Shown: positions 34,609 to 44,700 of the stretch, in pieces | Position numbering within the stretch: the first letter of the stretch is position 1 | Layout of the letters: every line of letters begins with the position of its first letter | Origin: Lachnospiraceae bacterium | Lineage (GTDB): Bacteria; Bacillota; Clostridia; Lachnospirales; Lachnospiraceae | DNA length: 45,075 bases | Reading direction: 5' to 3' | Assembly (NCBI GenBank): GCA_011959285.1 | Contig: BLLW01000028.1 | Span: 1 to 45,075, forward strand | Program-made: the position numbers and the translations under genes | The notes under the pieces: model-generated | The model's database searches: none | Seen by the model: only the letters and a program-made list of their open reading frames with translations | What the model was told of the DNA's origin: nothing

Positions 34609-35814
34609 TTATAATGAATCAAATGTCTCCCTGATTGCTTTGATAAAATCAAGGCTGTTTAAAATAACCGGGTTTTCACAGGTTGAGATAAGGGATAGAC
34701 TCTTGGTCATCTTTCCGTCCTCCACCGTTTTGATGCATGCCTGCTCCAGCTTGTCGGCAAATGCCATCAGTTCCGGAATCTTGTCCAGTTCTCCTCTCTT
34801 GCGCAGGGCTCCGGTCCATGCGAAGATTGTGGCAATGGAATTGGTGGAGGTCTCTTCTCCCTTTAAGTGCTTATAGTAATGGCGCTGAACCGTTCCGTGC
34901 GCCGCCTCATATTCATAGACACCGCTGGGAGATACCAGAACCGATGTCATCATGGAAAGATCCCCATAAGCAGTCGCCACCATATCTGACATCACATCGC
35001 CGTCGTAATTCTTACATGCCCATATAAAACCGCCTTCTGAACGGATCACCCGTGCAACCGCATCATCAATCAGCGTATAGAAATATTCTATGCCCAGCTT
35101 TTCAAATTTATCCTTGTATTCTGCCTCATAAATCTCCTGGAAGATATCCTTGAAGGTGTGATCATATTTCTTGGAAATAGTATCCTTAGTAGCAAACCAA
35201 AGATCCTGCTTTGTATCGACAGCATAATTGAAACATGCCCTTGCAAAGCTGGAAATGGATTTTTCCGTATTGTGGATGCCCTGCAGGATGCCAGCACCGT
35301 CAAAGTCATGAATCAACTCTCTTGTCACGGTACCATCTTCCGCTGTAAATACCAGCTCCGCCTTTCCCTTGCCGGGAACCTTTATTTCGGTATTCTTATA
35401 TACGTCGCCGTAAGCGTGGCGGGCAATGGTGATCGGTTTGGTCCAATTCTTTACATAAGGAACGATTCCTTTAATCAGAATCGGCGACCGGAACACCGTT
35501 CCGTCCAAAATCGCTCTGATGGTGCCGTTCGGACTCTTCCACATTTCTTTCAGCTGATATTCTGTCATTCTGGCAGCATTGGGCGTAATCGTTGCACACT
35601 TGACAGCTACCCCGTACTTCTTTGTTGCCTCCGCACTGTCCACTGTGACCTGGTCATTGGTCTTATTCCGATACTCCAATCCTAAATCATAATACTCTGT
35701 CTTTAAATCAATATAAGGGAGCAAAAGCTCGTCCTTGATCATCTGCCAGAGGATTCTGGTCATCTCATCCCCGTCCATCTCCACTAGGGGGGTCGTCATT
35801 TTAATCTTTTCCAT
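34609..35814 (-). CDS. icd: NADP-type isocitrate dehydrogenase (type II)
   Basis: Oxidative decarboxylation of isocitrate to 2-oxoglutarate, using NADP. A 401-residue dimeric form typical of eukaryotes and many Firmicutes/Bacteroidetes: [49 protein letters not shown], the metal-binding [10 protein letters not shown]-like segment [14 protein letters not shown], and [19 protein letters not shown]. It follows the GntR gene by 54 bases with GGAG before the ATG. With the citrate-synthase-like gene upstream it would form the oxidative branch from oxaloacetate and acetyl-CoA to 2-oxoglutarate. Aconitase is not in this window. The gene ends 2 bases from the opposing ABC-F gene. Confidence 0.96.
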   Translation of the reverse strand: MEKIKMTTPLVEMDGDEMTRILWQMIKDELLLPYIDLKTEYYDLGLEYRNKTNDQVTVDSAEATKKYGVAVKCATITPNAARMTEYQLKEMWKSPNGTIRAILDGTVFRSPILIKGIVPYVKNWTKPITIARHAYGDVYKNTEIKVPGKGKAELVFTAEDGTVTRELIHDFDGAGILQGIHNTEKSISSFARACFNYAVDTKQDLWFATKDTISKKYDHTFKDIFQEIYEAEYKDKFEKLGIEYFYTLIDDAVARVIRSEGGFIWACKNYDGDVMSDMVATAYGDLSMMTSVLVSPSGVYEYEAAHGTVQRHYYKHLKGEETSTNSIATIFAWTGALRKRGELDKIPELMAFADKLEQACIKTVEDGKMTKSLSLISTCENPVILNSLDFIKAIRETFDSL

Positions 35815-35868
35815 GTCTTACTCCATTCTTATTTTTTCGTTCTGTCTGCCTGTGCACAGCTGCTTTTG

Positions 35869-36570
35869 TTAAGCCTTCGCATCCTCTGATTCCAGCAGCT
35901 CATGCAGACCATTTTTTACCATATTATCATATGCGTTGTTCATATGGCAAGTGGCTAATCGCTCCGCTTCCTCCGGCTTGCCTGCCCTGATTGCCTCCAT
36001 GATCTGTCTGTGCTCCTCGTTAGAAGCAATACCGCGCTCTTTGGTAGACAGGGTCTTTTTGCGGATCCGGATTACATACTGGTGAAAATCCTGCAAAAGA
36101 TTCTGCAGCATCTTAGAATCGCACGCCTCGTACAAAATATGATGGAATCGGTTATCCAGCTCTGTCATCTGCTCCATATGCCCTTTGGAAGCATGAAAAC
36201 TGGCAATATATACATTTTCCTCCAGTTCCTCCAACTGCTCCGGCGTAATATGTTCCGTTGCAAGACGGGCACACATTCCCTCTAAAGAAGAACGTATCAT
36301 ATAAATGTCCTTCACATCCTTTGCGGTGATTCCCGTCACATAAGCTCCTTTATTGGGCACGATCTGAATCAATCCTTCCAGCTCCAGCTGACGGAATGCC
36401 TCCCTGACCGGCGTGCGGCTCACCCCCAGTTCCTCTCCTATGGCAACTTCCCGAAGTTCTTCATTTTCCTTATATTTGCCATTTAAAATGTCTTCCCGCA
36501 GTTTATGGAAGACTCTTCCTCTCAAAGAATACTTATCGGTCACTTCCTGCTTCAAATCATAACTGCTCAT
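35869..36570 (-). CDS. GntR-family regulator (FCD/FadR-type)
   Basis: A 233-residue transcription factor. Residues about 15-85 form the winged helix (LREDILNGKYKENEELREVA, with GVSRTPVREAFRQLELEGL), and residues about 90-225 are the all-helical FCD ligand domain. Potential metal-binding residues are seen in ELDNRFHHILYEA, in SNEEHRQIMEAI and in TCHMNNAY (Asp and three His), which suggests a carboxylic acid ligand. It lies between the citrate-synthase-like gene (22-base gap) and icd, so it probably controls its own operon; a perfect palindrome covering the operon promoter is a fit for this class. The ligand may be citrate or another tricarboxylic acid, but this is inference. Confidence 0.92.
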   Translation of the reverse strand: MSSYDLKQEVTDKYSLRGRVFHKLREDILNGKYKENEELREVAIGEELGVSRTPVREAFRQLELEGLIQIVPNKGAYVTGITAKDVKDIYMIRSSLEGMCARLATEHITPEQLEELEENVYIASFHASKGHMEQMTELDNRFHHILYEACDSKMLQNLLQDFHQYVIRIRKKTLSTKERGIASNEEHRQIMEAIRAGKPEEAERLATCHMNNAYDNMVKNGLHELLESEDAKA

Positions 36571-36592
36571 TACTCATCCGCTTCCCTTTCCT

Positions 36593-38002
36593 TTACCCGA
36601 TAGTCATGCCAAGCGCCTTGCAGACCACCTCGATCTGCTCTGTCAGCTCTTTATCCGTCATAACCGTCACACGTCCATCTTCGTACTGCTTATCCACCCA
36701 TTTCTTTATCTCTGCCACCAGCGGATTGGATTTATCCAGCTGCTTTTCGGCGCTTAAATGAAAATAGGTATTGATCCAATGGGCAATTCCCGCCAGCCCC
36801 GATGTATTCGATACGGCACACAGCACCGGTCTGTTCAGGAACTTATCTGTATCAAATATATTATAAATCTCTTCATTCTTTAAAAGACCGTCCGCATGGA
36901 TGCCCGCCCTCGTCACATTAAAATTCTTTCCTACAAAAGGCGTCCTCTCCGGCACATGATAGCCGATTTCCCTCTCATAGTATTCGGCAAGCTCTGTGAT
37001 CACCGTGGTATCCATACCGTTCAATCCGCCTTTTAGCTGTGCATATTCAAAAATCATTGCCTCTAAAGGCGTATTGCCCGTCCTCTCTCCGATTCCGAAC
37101 AAAGAAGTATTGACTCCGGAGCATCCATAGAGCCACGCCGTGGTGGAATTGACCACCGCTTTATAGAAATCATTATGTCCATGCCACTCCAGCAGTTCAT
37201 GGGGAACACCCGCATGGGTATGAAGGGCATAAATGATTCCCTGGACACTTCTGGGAATCACCGCGCCCGAATAATTCACCCCATATCCCATAGTATCGCA
37301 GGCACGCACCTTGATCGGTATCTGATATTCCTCCATAAGCTTCATAAGTTCTAAGCAGAAGGGAACCACATAGCCATAAATATCCGCTCTTGTAATATCC
37401 TCCAGATGACATCTGACGCTGATGCCTTCCTCAAGACAATCCCTCACAACACTTAAATAATGCTCCATTGCTTGCTTTCTGGTCATCTTAAGCTTTAAGA
37501 AAATATGATAATCCGAGCAGCTTACCAAAATCCCCGTTTCTTTCATTCCAATTTCTTTTACCAGTTTAAAGTCTTCCTTGCTGGCACGGATCCAGCTGGT
37601 CACTTCCGGGAATTCATACCCCCGCTCCATACATTGATATACGGCATCCCGATCTTTCTTGCTGTAAAGAAAGAACTCGCTGGCGCGGATCATACCGTTT
37701 GGACCGCCTAAGCGGTGCAGATAATCATAGATTGTGACGATCTGCTCTGTGGTATAAGGCGCTCTGGACTGCTGACCATCCCTGAAGGTGGTATCTGTGA
37801 TCCAGATATCCTTCGGCATATTGTGGGGCACGATTCTGTCATTAAAAGGAATTTTAGGCACCTCTGAATAGGGGAACATATTTCTGAACACATTGGGTTT
37901 TTCCACATCATCCAGAATATACATATGTTCCTCAATTTCAAGCAGATTGTTCTTTATATTAAGTGACACCGGACGGTCTAAAAAAGGATTGTTTTCAGCC
38001 AT
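36593..38002 (-). CDS. Isopropylmalate/homocitrate-synthase family enzyme, likely Re-citrate synthase
   Basis: A 469-residue Claisen-condensation enzyme of the HMGL-like TIM-barrel family. The active-site strand is DTTFRDGQQ (residues about 70-78), the metal-binding His pair is in EWHGHND, and the conserved SLFGIGERTGNTPLEA and FNVTRAGIHADG segments follow. It has a longer N-terminus (about 65 residues) than isopropylmalate synthase. Given cotranscription with a regulator and icd, and the absence of other leucine genes, I read it as (Re)-citrate synthase making citrate from acetyl-CoA and oxaloacetate, as known in Clostridia. Isopropylmalate or homocitrate synthase remains possible. GGGAG lies 8 bases before the ATG. 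Confidence 0.75.
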   Translation of the reverse strand: MAENNPFLDRPVSLNIKNNLLEIEEHMYILDDVEKPNVFRNMFPYSEVPKIPFNDRIVPHNMPKDIWITDTTFRDGQQSRAPYTTEQIVTIYDYLHRLGGPNGMIRASEFFLYSKKDRDAVYQCMERGYEFPEVTSWIRASKEDFKLVKEIGMKETGILVSCSDYHIFLKLKMTRKQAMEHYLSVVRDCLEEGISVRCHLEDITRADIYGYVVPFCLELMKLMEEYQIPIKVRACDTMGYGVNYSGAVIPRSVQGIIYALHTHAGVPHELLEWHGHNDFYKAVVNSTTAWLYGCSGVNTSLFGIGERTGNTPLEAMIFEYAQLKGGLNGMDTTVITELAEYYEREIGYHVPERTPFVGKNFNVTRAGIHADGLLKNEEIYNIFDTDKFLNRPVLCAVSNTSGLAGIAHWINTYFHLSAEKQLDKSNPLVAEIKKWVDKQYEDGRVTVMTDKELTEQIEVVCKALGMTIG

Positions 38003-38050
38003 CTTGCTCTCTCCCTTCTTTTGTATATCTTCTTTTCTAATCCATGTATC

Positions 38051-38062
38051 ATTGTATACAAT
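38051..38062. promoter_or_regulatory. GntR-type operator palindrome
   Basis: Perfect 12-base palindrome ATTGTATACAAT. It fits the FCD-GntR consensus (TNGTNNNACNA) and lies exactly over the -10 box of the operon that contains the GntR gene. It is the likely binding site for that regulator. Confidence 0.7.
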
Positions 38063-38079
38063 CTGCCATCTTCTGTCAA
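38051..38079 (-). promoter_or_regulatory. Predicted promoter of the citrate/isocitrate operon
   Basis: Minus-strand TTGACA (38079-38074, perfect) and TACAAT (38056-38051, five of six) with a 17-base spacer, about 49 bases before the start of the synthase gene. The -10 box is half of the palindrome. Confidence 0.75.
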
Positions 38080-38083
38080 TGCT

Positions 38084-38995
38084 TTATTTAAGCAGCCTGT
38101 CAATTTGTATCATTCCCCATCCCTGCTTGCTCCAGGGCTCTTTCAGATCCCTGGAAGTGTAAAGAAGCTTCTGCTTCGCCTGTTCATTGGTATAAAAGGG
38201 ATATTTCTGCAAAAGCAGCGCCAGCGCACCCGAAACAACAGGCGTTGCCATGGATGTGCCACTCTTTTTAATATAAGCATTTCTGTAATATCGTCCTCTT
38301 TTTTCAATTCCGGAATTACATGATATGATGTCCGTTCCCGGTGCCACCACATCTGGCTTCTTGATTGCATAAGGGCTTGGACCGCGGCTGGAATAATTTT
38401 CACATAAGTGCTCCCTGTCGCCAAAGTAGCCGCCTTCATGGCATCCCACCGTAATCACTTTCCTCCTTGCCCCTAATGGCGAGATTGTCATGGGTTTGGG
38501 TCCCATGTTCCCTGCAGCGCATACCACTGCGATTCCCTGATCCCAGGCTTCATCCACCAGACTGACCAGCTTTTCCATCCTTCCTTTTTCTGTATCTTCT
38601 CCCATGCCAATTGAAATATTCAAAATGCGGATGTCATACGCGTGCTGCTTTTCAAGTACCCACTCTATCCCTCTTACCATGGTCTCGATATTGCCGTCTC
38701 CCAGATAATCCAGTACTTTTCCTACCACGATCCTGGTGTGCGGCGCGATTCCTTTGTACTGTCCCTTTGAAATCTGTCCGCTTCCGCACAGACATCCTGC
38801 CACATGGGTCCCATGACCGCTGTCATCATAAAGGGCGCTTTTTCCATTTACAAAATCTTTGAAATCTATAATTCTATTATAAAAATCAGGATGAACCGCT
38901 ATTCCTGTATCCAGCATCGCTACCGTTATTCCCTTGTTTCCGCAGGCATTAACCAGTTCATCACTGCATCCTACTTGCTGCCTTACCCGAAGCAT
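38084..38995 (-). CDS. Subtilisin-family (S8) serine protease without signal peptide
   Basis: A 303-residue protease. The catalytic triad is visible: Asp29 in AMLDTGI, His61 in DSGHGTHVAG, and Ser248 in SGTSMATP, with the oxyanion Asn163 in CAAGNMG. There is no signal peptide or propeptide, and the length suits intracellular subtilisin or AprX-like enzymes. The only plausible start is the ATG at 38995. Its ribosome binding site GGGAG is in the 3' arm of the terminator-like hairpin that ends the surface-protein operon, so translation may be limited if the message reads through. There are no other genes between it and the citrate operon. Possible roles are spore or cell protein turnover. Confidence 0.93.
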   Translation of the reverse strand: MLRVRQQVGCSDELVNACGNKGITVAMLDTGIAVHPDFYNRIIDFKDFVNGKSALYDDSGHGTHVAGCLCGSGQISKGQYKGIAPHTRIVVGKVLDYLGDGNIETMVRGIEWVLEKQHAYDIRILNISIGMGEDTEKGRMEKLVSLVDEAWDQGIAVVCAAGNMGPKPMTISPLGARRKVITVGCHEGGYFGDREHLCENYSSRGPSPYAIKKPDVVAPGTDIISCNSGIEKRGRYYRNAYIKKSGTSMATPVVSGALALLLQKYPFYTNEQAKQKLLYTSRDLKEPWSKQGWGMIQIDRLLK

Positions 38996-39001
38996 ACAAA
39001 A

Positions 39002-39033
39002 CTCCCGGCTTTTTATTTATGATATGCCGGGAG
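39002..39033 (-). terminator. Terminator of the surface-protein operon, overlapping the subtilase ribosome binding site
   Basis: Perfect 8-bp stem CTCCCGGC/GCCGGGAG with a 16-base AT-rich loop, followed on the minus strand by TTTTGT. It starts 16 bases after the stop of the surface-protein gene. Its 3' arm also holds GGGAG, 6 bases before the protease ATG. Confidence 0.75.
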
Positions 39034-39048
39034 CTTTGAACAGTTCAT

Positions 39049-41790
39049 TTATTTAATTAAATCCTTTTTCCTCTTTCCTGTATAGAAAAATAATGCCACG
39101 GAACCGGCAAAAAGCCCTAACGCCAAAAACCATTTCGGATGCAGGAAATCTCCGGTGTCCGGCGTGTCATCCTTCCTGCCCGATGCGTTCGCTGCTCCTG
39201 CCGATGCCTGCCCGCCAGCATCTGTATACTGATAAATGCCGAATGGCGAAAAATGATTGGTGGTAAGCTGAATATAATCACCATCCTCCATAGGAACAAT
39301 CCGGTGCTCTACCGCCTCCAATTGCCCATCCTGATCCAGCGTGACTACATGCAGATTATCTGCAGTCACCCCCTCAGGCATCTTAAACGATATATTAATA
39401 TACTGCTTTCCCAGTCTGGTGATCGGTACACTTCCCGACGCATCATAGAGGGCTATCTCATAGGCGCTCAAACCCGAAGGCGTTTTTCCTCCATAAAGTT
39501 CTCCATAAGCTACCGTAATCTTATCTGCCGCCTGATCTGAATCCGATATCTTTAGGATATAAGGATCGCTGTCGCCGGGAATAGACGCTGACACATTTTC
39601 GCCTTCCGGAATCATCTGACTATTAATGTGCATCGCAATCCCTTTTTCCCCTGTGGCGCCTACACCTGCCCGGTTATCTGCTATCTGGCTGCCCGATTCG
39701 TTATAAACAATCCCGTTAAAACCATATGTTCCCGTTTCAAGTACAGTTCCGTCAAGGCTTTCCGCCCCGTCAGGAATCACTGCGGTTTTTAAATTCTGAA
39801 AAGCATATGCCCGGTATTCCTGATTTGCAAGCCGTCCTGCCACCTTTCCCATAGAAAGTTCTGGCAGCTCTTTTCCCTCAAATACCACCGTGTCCGTTCC
39901 ATTTGTCAGCGCATATGCCCCTAAGCCGATTTCCTTGGCGGACGCAGGTATCACTACCTTGGACAGCGGACAGTTCATAAACGCCCTGTCGTCTATCCTT
40001 GTCAAGCACTTGCCGCCGTTTACCGTCTTTAAATTCCGGCAGTTCATAAATGCCTCTTCCCCTATTACCTGTACCGTATCCGGAATATTTACTGCCGTAA
40101 TACCCATATGCTCCTTAAATGCTCCAGAGCCGATCTGCTTCACGCCATTAGGAATATTTACCACGCTGTCGGCTCCTGAATAGGCGATTAATATTCCATC
40201 CCCTGCAATCAAAAATGGAGCATCCGGCGTGTTGGTATCTGCAATCCACGGCGTATCGGCAAAGGCATAGGGTTCAATCTCCGTCACCGAATCGGGAATC
40301 GAAACTTCTTTCAGGTTTTCACAATGGTAAAATGCACCGTACTCTATTTTCGTCACGCCTTCCGGAATCGTAACAGAAGTAAGCCCTGACCTTGCAAAGG
40401 AAAACTCACCGATTTGTGTAATACCATCCTCTATTTCATATTCTGTAAGTCCGCTGTTCTGATAAAATGCCTGTGAAGCAATCTTATGATCATCTACAAC
40501 AGTGTATTTAGGAAAATCTTTTCCCTTCTGTGCATTATCCGCCAGCAGATTTCCCATTTTTTCCGCCGGTTCCTGTGCCTCGGCGCTGACTGCGGGAGGC
40601 GCAGCAAAATCTGACAAATCGATTCTGCTGGTTGCCTGCGTGCCGCTGAACACCACCGGCTGCCTGTTATCGATAAAAATAACCGCCCTTCCAGATACAA
40701 TACTGGATTGCCCCAGCAGGTTCTTGTCATTTTCAATATCCTTTACCGGCTCATACTCCTGTTCCGGCGGCTGCGGCGCAGGCGTGCTGACAACTTCCGT
40801 TCCGGGCGCTGTATTTTCCGAATCAGGACTGAACGGTTTAACCTCTTCATTGGGGGAAGCCTCTGGTTCTACCACCTGTGCGTCCTGTACATCTTCATAT
40901 TCTGTCTCCTCAACCTCTGAAGTCTTACGAGCCGCAGCGTACTGCCCGCTATACGTTCCCGGTGTTGCCTCAAATTCTACTCTTGGACAGCCGTCAAATG
41001 CCGAATCACTTATTTTTGCTATAGAATCCGGCAATTTAACCTGTGTCAGGTTCACACAATCCTCAAATGCCTTGGCGCCAATTCCTCTTATGGTCAGTGG
41101 AATCGTCACCTCTTTCAGATTAATACAATTTGAAAACGCGTACGCCGGTATTTCATAAATGCCGCTTCCTAAGTGAACCTTCTCAATATAAGGATTACCC
41201 CAAAAAGCATATCCGGTGATTTCCTTCACCGTGCTCGGCAGCGTATATGCTCCCTTTTCATGGGCAGGCATCAGTGCGTACACCTTCGTCATCTCGTCAT
41301 CGTACAGAATACCATCAGAATAAAATAAATAAGTATTATCCTCCGAAAGCGTCAGATCTTTCAGTTGACTGCTTCCTGCAAAAACACCTGTCCCTAAAGA
41401 TTTAACTCTTGCGCCAAGGGTCACATTCACCAATTCCTTATCGTTGCTGAAAGCAGCGGTGTCAATTTTTTCAACCCCATCTCCCACAACGATTGTTCTT
41501 AAACTGTCACAATCTGCAAAGGCACGATAACCAATGGACTCTACTTCCCCTTCAATCGTCACCTTTATCACATAATCATTTCCGGCAAATGCTTCTTCTC
41601 CAATTTCTTTTACACCCACAGGAATAGACACGACTTCCGCCGTGCCCGTATATTTCATTAATTTGTCTCCATCCATTTCAAAATCAGATGCAACCGCTAC
41701 TGCTTCCACATCTGATACTGGTACCTGAGTGACCGCTATTGCTGTAAGAAGCAATAGCGCACTCAGAGATTTAAATATTTTCTTATTCAT
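39049..41790 (-). CDS. BspA-like leucine-rich repeat surface protein with PDTGD anchor
   Basis: A 913-residue protein. It has a signal peptide (about residues 1-30), a block of LRR_5 repeats (about 50-285, with units such as IGEEAFAGNDYVIKVTI), a Pro/Glu-rich disordered linker (about 290-400), a second LRR_5 block (about 430-690), a beta-rich pre-anchor domain ending in NHFSPFGIY, and the cell-wall sorting region: TPDTGD at 876-881, HPKWFLALGL at 884-893, a hydrophobic helix, and the basic tail KRKK. This suggests sortase anchoring. AGGAG lies 5 bases before the ATG, and the upstream paralogue stops 8 bases earlier. LRR_5/BspA proteins bind host or surface ligands in other bacteria; the target here is unknown. 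Confidence 0.9.
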   Translation of the reverse strand: MNKKIFKSLSALLLLTAIAVTQVPVSDVEAVAVASDFEMDGDKLMKYTGTAEVVSIPVGVKEIGEEAFAGNDYVIKVTIEGEVESIGYRAFADCDSLRTIVVGDGVEKIDTAAFSNDKELVNVTLGARVKSLGTGVFAGSSQLKDLTLSEDNTYLFYSDGILYDDEMTKVYALMPAHEKGAYTLPSTVKEITGYAFWGNPYIEKVHLGSGIYEIPAYAFSNCINLKEVTIPLTIRGIGAKAFEDCVNLTQVKLPDSIAKISDSAFDGCPRVEFEATPGTYSGQYAAARKTSEVEETEYEDVQDAQVVEPEASPNEEVKPFSPDSENTAPGTEVVSTPAPQPPEQEYEPVKDIENDKNLLGQSSIVSGRAVIFIDNRQPVVFSGTQATSRIDLSDFAAPPAVSAEAQEPAEKMGNLLADNAQKGKDFPKYTVVDDHKIASQAFYQNSGLTEYEIEDGITQIGEFSFARSGLTSVTIPEGVTKIEYGAFYHCENLKEVSIPDSVTEIEPYAFADTPWIADTNTPDAPFLIAGDGILIAYSGADSVVNIPNGVKQIGSGAFKEHMGITAVNIPDTVQVIGEEAFMNCRNLKTVNGGKCLTRIDDRAFMNCPLSKVVIPASAKEIGLGAYALTNGTDTVVFEGKELPELSMGKVAGRLANQEYRAYAFQNLKTAVIPDGAESLDGTVLETGTYGFNGIVYNESGSQIADNRAGVGATGEKGIAMHINSQMIPEGENVSASIPGDSDPYILKISDSDQAADKITVAYGELYGGKTPSGLSAYEIALYDASGSVPITRLGKQYINISFKMPEGVTADNLHVVTLDQDGQLEAVEHRIVPMEDGDYIQLTTNHFSPFGIYQYTDAGGQASAGAANASGRKDDTPDTGDFLHPKWFLALGLFAGSVALFFYTGKRKKDLIK

Positions 41791-41798
41791 AGGAACTC

Positions 41799-44700
41799 CT
41801 ATGCGTTTTTAGTATTTAGTACCATCTTCTTATCTCTCTTGAAAAAGAGAATCAGTGAAGTACATGCCAGACCAAGGGCTAAGAACCACTTGGGATGTAT
41901 CGGATCACCCGTCTTCGGCGTCGCATCTATGGTTGCCTCCGTCAGATTTGCCGTATCCACATAAATCACATAAGGTGAGAAATGCGTAGCCGTAAAGTTT
42001 ACACAAGGCACACCGCCCACTGTGGTAAATCTGGTGTTCAAATCCTCCAGTCCGCCATTTGACACTGCAGCCACCCGGTTGTTTCCTGCATACTGAATCA
42101 GTTCATCCGGCAATGGAAGTGTCAGGTTTACGGAAATTCCCGATGTATCTGCTATTTTAATTCTTCCAGTCGAATCATACAGGCTGATATCCATAGGCAG
42201 ATATTGAATTCTACTGATATCTCCATATCTTGCCTGCAATGCTGCGATTACTGCATCTGTTGCCATCTGATCTTCTGTCACTTTAACCACAAAGTTATCA
42301 GTAGCACCGCTTACTGTCGCACCTGCAAGATTTGTGTTAGAGATTCCCGGTTTTGTCACTTCAACGACCGTACCATTGCTGCTGTTTCCAGTGCCGCCTC
42401 CAGAACTTCCCGTTCCTCCGCCGCTTCCGCCGGAGCCTGAACCTCCTGAACTTCCGCTGCCCGTCTTATAGGTTGCCGTTACCGCAACATTTGCTGCCGG
42501 CATGGTAAAGGTCGTGGATGACGCATTTGGATTGGCAAAGCCTACCCCTGCAGTAGATGAAGTCCATCTGTCGAATACCTGACCCTCTCCCCTGTAGTAA
42601 GCATTAATTGCAACAATCGCACCTGCCGGATAGCTTCCGCTTCCGCTTCCACCTGAAACGGATACGGTGTATTTCACCACATTGTCCCCGTTTGCCGGAG
42701 TTGCTGTAGGTGTGGCTGTCGGTCCAGGGCTTCCCTTAGGCTTATCTGTAGGCTTCGGTCCAGGCTGACCTGAAGGCTGTGGATACCCTGAAGGCTGCGG
42801 GTATCCGGAAGGCAAAGGACCTGCGCCCGGTTCGTAATACGCAACAATATTCATATCCTCGACTACCTTTGAAAAGTCAGAGGGAATCCATCTTATAAAG
42901 GTATACCCCGGCTTTGTAGGAGGTACCGGCGGTCTCGCCTTGCCCTCATGATCTACCATCTGCGTATCTAATACCGTTCCATCACTATCATAAAATACAA
43001 CTTTATGTCTGCTTGCACTGCCAGAGTTATCCTTATACAATGCCGAAACAATAATGTCAGCAGTAACATTCGTATAGTCTCTGGACCATCTGTCAAAAGT
43101 AAATCCTTCATGTTCCGGCGGTTCCGGCGCTGTTGCACTCTTTCCAGCTCCTACCTTCTCTGTCTTAAGGATTTCGCCTGTCTGGCTGTCTGTAAATGTT
43201 ACAGTATATACATTATCACTATAATTGGCATACAAATCCATATCGCGGACAACCTTAGAAAAATCAGCCGACCATCCAACGAATGCATACCCTTCTACAT
43301 TAGGATCCTCAGGCGGAACTGCTGCTTCGCCGTCAGCCACCTTTGTCTCATGATAGAGCGCCGGCGTACGGTCCGGATAATTGGGATAATTCCAAAATCT
43401 TACTTCATGCATAATAAGAGGCTTGAAGTAGGTCGGATTAATATAATAGTAAGCTTCTGCATAAGTATCTGCTGCATCACCCTCTGTACAATAGAAGGTA
43501 ACGGGTCTGTGACCTTCATTGATATGATCAACCTCCGGTCTTCCCTTGTCGTCCAGCTTGATCTCTCCATTTTCCTCAATCACATCAGCAAATGCATCAT
43601 TTTCAATCAGTGTAACGCTTGAAGGAATTTCCAGATAAGAAACATTACTGTTCCAAAAAGCGCCGTCTCTAATGCTCTTCGCTGTCGTGGGGAGCTTCAC
43701 GCTGTAGATGCGCCCCGTCCGTGAAAAAGCTTCTCTGGGAATCGTGCTTATCGAAGAAGATGTAAGATCCACACTACCGATTCCATTACAATCCTTAAAG
43801 GCTTCTTCTGCAATTTCCGTGACTGTCTCCAGTCCCTCTGGTCCTACCTGCGGGCTTCCTACAGTCTCTCCTCTCGCCTCAAGGCATTCAATAATTTTCG
43901 TCTTTGCACCATCTGTAAGACCAAAAATAATCTGATTCTCACATGTAAAGTTAGTGCTTTCTCCAAATTTGACATCCTGCAGTTTATCACACCCAGCAAA
44001 AGGTCTCAAGCCCAATTCTGCTACGCTGGGCGCAATTTCTACATTCGCAAGGCTGGAACAGTTCTTAAATGCATAATTATCAATCCTATTCCCGCCAGCC
44101 ATGTAAACACCTGTAAGTTTAGGCAATCCTGCGAAAGCATACGGTTCCACGGTCTCCACAGTGTGCATTGTAATAGAATTAATATGCTCATTAACCTTTA
44201 ATCCCCCAGGCGCAGGTGCAGGATTGGGCGAAGCATTCGGGTCTGGCGACGTCGACGGAGCCGGAACTGCGCCTCCCAGCGAATTGCCCTCTCTGTCTAC
44301 GCCAGAGAAAATCCCCTCCGCAATTGCTTCTATTCCATCTGGAAGATTGATATTCAGTGCGGAATTTACAATGTCCAACTGATCCTGGGTAGGAACATTC
44401 TTGTTGTCGCTTAAGTAATCATTATAAGCACGCATTGCATCTACTGCCGCCTTCACATATTCATCCGTCATATACGGGAAGGAATCCAACGTATATTTGT
44501 TAATTTCATCGTACCTCGGATAATCCAGCAGCTCATTTTTGTCGGTCTGCCAGTTATATTTTACCGTCAGGTTCGTAGGCCAGCCGCTATAATATGTTAT
44601 GTATGTATTTGCCTGCTGTCCGCCCACGTTGATATTGTTTTTCGAATCCATTGCATATTTAAATGGTGCCGAAGATTCAGAAACAGTCCCGGTAAACGTC

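Noticed and set aside
40502-41158. 218-codon plus-strand frame, and a similar 205-codon frame at 43005-43622
   Set aside because: Antisense to the repeat-rich surface-protein genes; codon composition simply mirrors them.
42750-42810. Short tandem repeats as a CRISPR array
   Set aside because: They encode in-frame Gly-Tyr-Pro-Gln-Pro-Ser repeats in a linker; no unique spacers of constant length.
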